Origin: Angomonas deanei
Lineage: Eukaryota; Euglenozoa; Kinetoplastea; Trypanosomatida; Trypanosomatidae
Direction: 5' to 3'
Assembly: GCA_903995115.1 (NCBI GenBank)
Contig: LR877168.1
Coordinates: 92,001 to 156,000 of the forward strand
DNA length: 64,000 nt
Shown here: positions 62,065-64,000 of the stretch, in pieces
Layout of the letters: every line of letters begins with the position of its first letter
How positions within the stretch are numbered: position 1 is the stretch's first letter
The notes under the pieces: model-generated
The model's input: only the letters and a program-made list of their open reading frames with translations
What the model was told of the DNA's origin: nothing
Databases searched by the model: none
Translations under genes and position numbers: made by a program

Positions 62065-63358
62065 TTATTGTAGCTCCGCGCGGTCGGTCAGCAGCGAGGC
62101 GCGGACGCGACTAAAGCACGGCAGGCTCATGAGGTCTAGTGCCCGCGGCCGCTGCAGTGGATTCTTCACGAGCAAGGATTGTATAATGTGCTGTGCCGTC
62201 GGGGAGACATACTCCGGCACGGTGTAGTCGACCGCGACGATACGCTGACACATCTGGTTTCGTTCCTCTGGCGTCGGCTCGCGTGAGGGATTGTACGGGA
62301 AAGCGTCAAACGGCAATGATGCGGTGAGCATGTGATACAGACAGACCCCACAGGCCCACATGTCCACTGCCTGGCCGTCCGTGATGGGATAGTAAGGCGC
62401 ACCAGTATTGTTATTATTATTATTTTGACTGAGGGATTGACGGGAGCTCATCAAGCTCGGCGGAGGCTGGTAGGATAAGATCTCTGGCGACAAGTACGAC
62501 GCGCTACCGACGGCGGATTGCAACACTTGTAGGCGATTCTGCGCCACGCCACAGTAACGGCACGTCGTGTATAAAGAATTTAGCGGCGGGGATTCATTAT
62601 TATTTTGATTATTACTAATAGTATTACTGGTATCCGTGATGATGGCAATTTCTTTATGGCAGTGTGAGCAGATACCGTACGAGCCGGGGTGCGGCGAGGT
62701 CGTGCGACTCAGGTCCGTTCCTTGCTTATCCGCTAACACCGCCGACATACCGCCTAGCTTCATTAGCGTACCACTCATACTCAAATAGCAGTGTTCACTG
62801 CTGATATTTCTATGTGTAATCTTACTTTCGTGCAGGAAATGAACCGCCATGAGGAGTTGATAAAAATAATAAAAAGCCCCCTCTTCCTGGAGTCGACCGT
62901 GTAGTAAAATATTGCTGAGCGTGTCGGGCATGTGTTCTCGAATTAAAAAAGAATTTCGAGCTGCTTTGCATTTTATCTTTTAATAATAATAAATGACGGG
63001 AGCAGTAACACAAGAAGGCGACGTGATCTTCGCCATTATTATTATTATTTTGATTTTGGTTTTGATTGTTTGTTTCTTGCAATCGCGTTATGTTTTGTTT
63101 TAACGCCTCTTGAATTTTAATGGTATTCGATATTTTATCGGGATCTACTTTTAATTTGATATACGCCTTGGCACGTAATTTTTTTTGTGGTCGCACCGCC
63201 TCGTACGCGTCGTAAATGACATAATCGGAAGTGGTTTTTATTTGAGAAATGAAGTAAGGTCCGACTTGTTTTGCCGCCGTGCTGTTGCTGCGTGTCGATG
63301 TATTATTGGTATTCACACTGAGAATACTGTCTCGACCGCTAGGCGTCGGATTCGACAT
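62065..63358 (-). CDS. Pseudokinase with a four-Cys zinc ribbon in the activation segment (one frame break)
   Basis: About 431 codons from ATG 63358 (MSNPTPSGRDSILSVN). The N-lobe keeps the VAIK-type lysine (AYIKLK) but lacks a glycine loop. The catalytic loop reads HRNISSEHC in place of [10 protein letters not shown], and the DFG position reads LGGMS, so the base Asp and metal-binding Asp are both missing: a predicted pseudokinase. Between DFG and the SPEIL (APE) position is an insert with CSHC and CRYC about 40 residues apart, a likely zinc ribbon, flanking an Asn-rich loop. The C-lobe is normal (VDMWACGVCLYHML, LPFDAF). The break is at 62945-62950, six A's on the plus strand where five would give a continuous hinge (FLIREHMPDTL). 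Binding partners unknown. Confidence 0.8.
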
Positions 63359-63846
63359 CAATAATTAATATTGTTTAATTATTAATTAATATTTTTCTAT
63401 ATTTACTACTAAAAAAAAAAAAATTAACAATGATTGTTGTTTTTTTTTTTTTTTGCTTTTTTCTTTTTTATGATACAAGGATGAATAATAAATAAATTAT
63501 TTATATTCGAATAACAAAAAAAAAAATGGTTAAAAAACAAAAAAGGAAAAAAGGAAAAAAAAAATAACTATTAGGTAACTTTTTCAAGAAAAATAAAATG
63601 AGAGAAAAAGGAAATAATAATACAACACAGAAAGACGTCGAAATAAGCAAAAAAATGTGATACTTTATACTTTTTTTTTCTATTTTTTCGAAATAAAAAC
63701 AGCACGGAAAAAAAAAAAAGTCACATGAATGAATGAGCTATACGTAAAAAAAAAAAAAAAAGAAAATTGGAACTGTTATTTCCATAATAATAATAAAGCA
63801 AAAAAAAAAAAACTTCTTTTTTTTTTTTTGATATTTTTGATTTTTT
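63359..63846. other. A/T-rich spacer, no gene seen
   Basis: Poly-A/poly-T runs between the pseudokinase and the partial gene at the window end. Confidence 0.65.
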
Positions 63847-64000
63847 TTAATGAAATCGGGTGCCACAATAACAGTGTTCTCTCGTACACTTTGGACGTTT
63901 CTTTTTATGGGAATGATCGCAATTATTATTTTCACACTCCATTGTTTCATTTTCATTATTTTTCTGTTTTTCCGAAATATTATGATGATTATTTTCAAAA
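63847..64000 (-). CDS. C-terminal end of an Asn-rich, Cys/His-rich protein (partial)
   Basis: The frame is open from the window edge to TAA at 63847, giving about 51 residues. It starts with an Asn/His/Glu stretch and ends in a Cys/His cluster: MECENNNCDHSHKKKRP, then KCTREHCYCGTRFH at the stop. Five Cys and several His in 30 residues suggest a small metal-binding terminus, but the spacing matches no finger I can name. The rest of the gene lies outside the window. Confidence 0.6.
   Translation of the reverse strand, partial: FENNHHNISEKQKNNENETMECENNNCDHSHKKKRPKCTREHCYCGTRFH

Overview
The window looks like nuclear DNA of a flagellate protist of the kinetoplastid/euglenozoan kind. Every gene I can support lies on the minus strand, across the full 64 kb. 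No cis-introns are needed. Most start codons are preceded, on the coding strand, by a pyrimidine tract followed by AG within a few tens to about a hundred bases, as expected for polycistronic transcription with trans-splicing. Several products fit this group: a heme-globin adenylate cyclase of the Leishmania HemAC type, a soluble NADH-type fumarate reductase fused to cytochrome b5, a multicopy 'iron/ascorbate oxidoreductase' array, a PEX4-like E2 and a phosphoacetylglucosamine mutase. The genus is not determined. Spacers are very A/T-rich with long poly-A/poly-T runs; many coding regions are GC-rich, while those from about 47 kb onward are AT-rich and full of (AAT)n-encoded poly-asparagine.

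Layout, left to right (transcription runs right to left). 0-14 kb: partial CAMK/SNF1-like kinase, a farnesyl-type CaaX disordered protein, a zinc ribbon-PX-STE11-like kinase, Rab1, an RS-rich RNA-binding protein, an Asn-rich protein and a PEX4-like E2. 14-21 kb: one giant type I surface protein of modular repeats. 21-25 kb: PAGM and an RRM/polyproline protein, in a stretch of different texture that ends in a very GC-rich patch. 25-39 kb: ten tandem 2-oxoglutarate/Fe(II) oxygenase genes, with an eleventh at 43-44 kb beyond a double-globin adenylate cyclase. 44.6-46.7 kb: fumarate reductase-cytochrome b5. 47-64 kb: Asn-rich genes, including three membrane-anchored J-domain proteins, a PFK-2/FBPase-2-like protein, a TTD14-like P-loop ATPase, a pseudokinase with a zinc ribbon in its activation segment, and the end of a Cys/His-rich protein.

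The most interesting unexplained signal is in the spacers of the oxygenase genes. Ten of the eleven copies carry, 3' of the stop codon, one or two short hairpins. In the transcript nearly all have a GUAA (GNRA-type) tetraloop. Stem sequences differ between copies but pairing is kept by compensatory changes, which argues for a conserved structural RNA element, probably a 3'-UTR regulatory or processing signal.

A caution for all users: about ten genes are interrupted by single-base frame breaks, mostly at homopolymers or (AAT)n tracts. These look more like residual assembly indels than biology, and I annotate such genes as one locus while stating each break.
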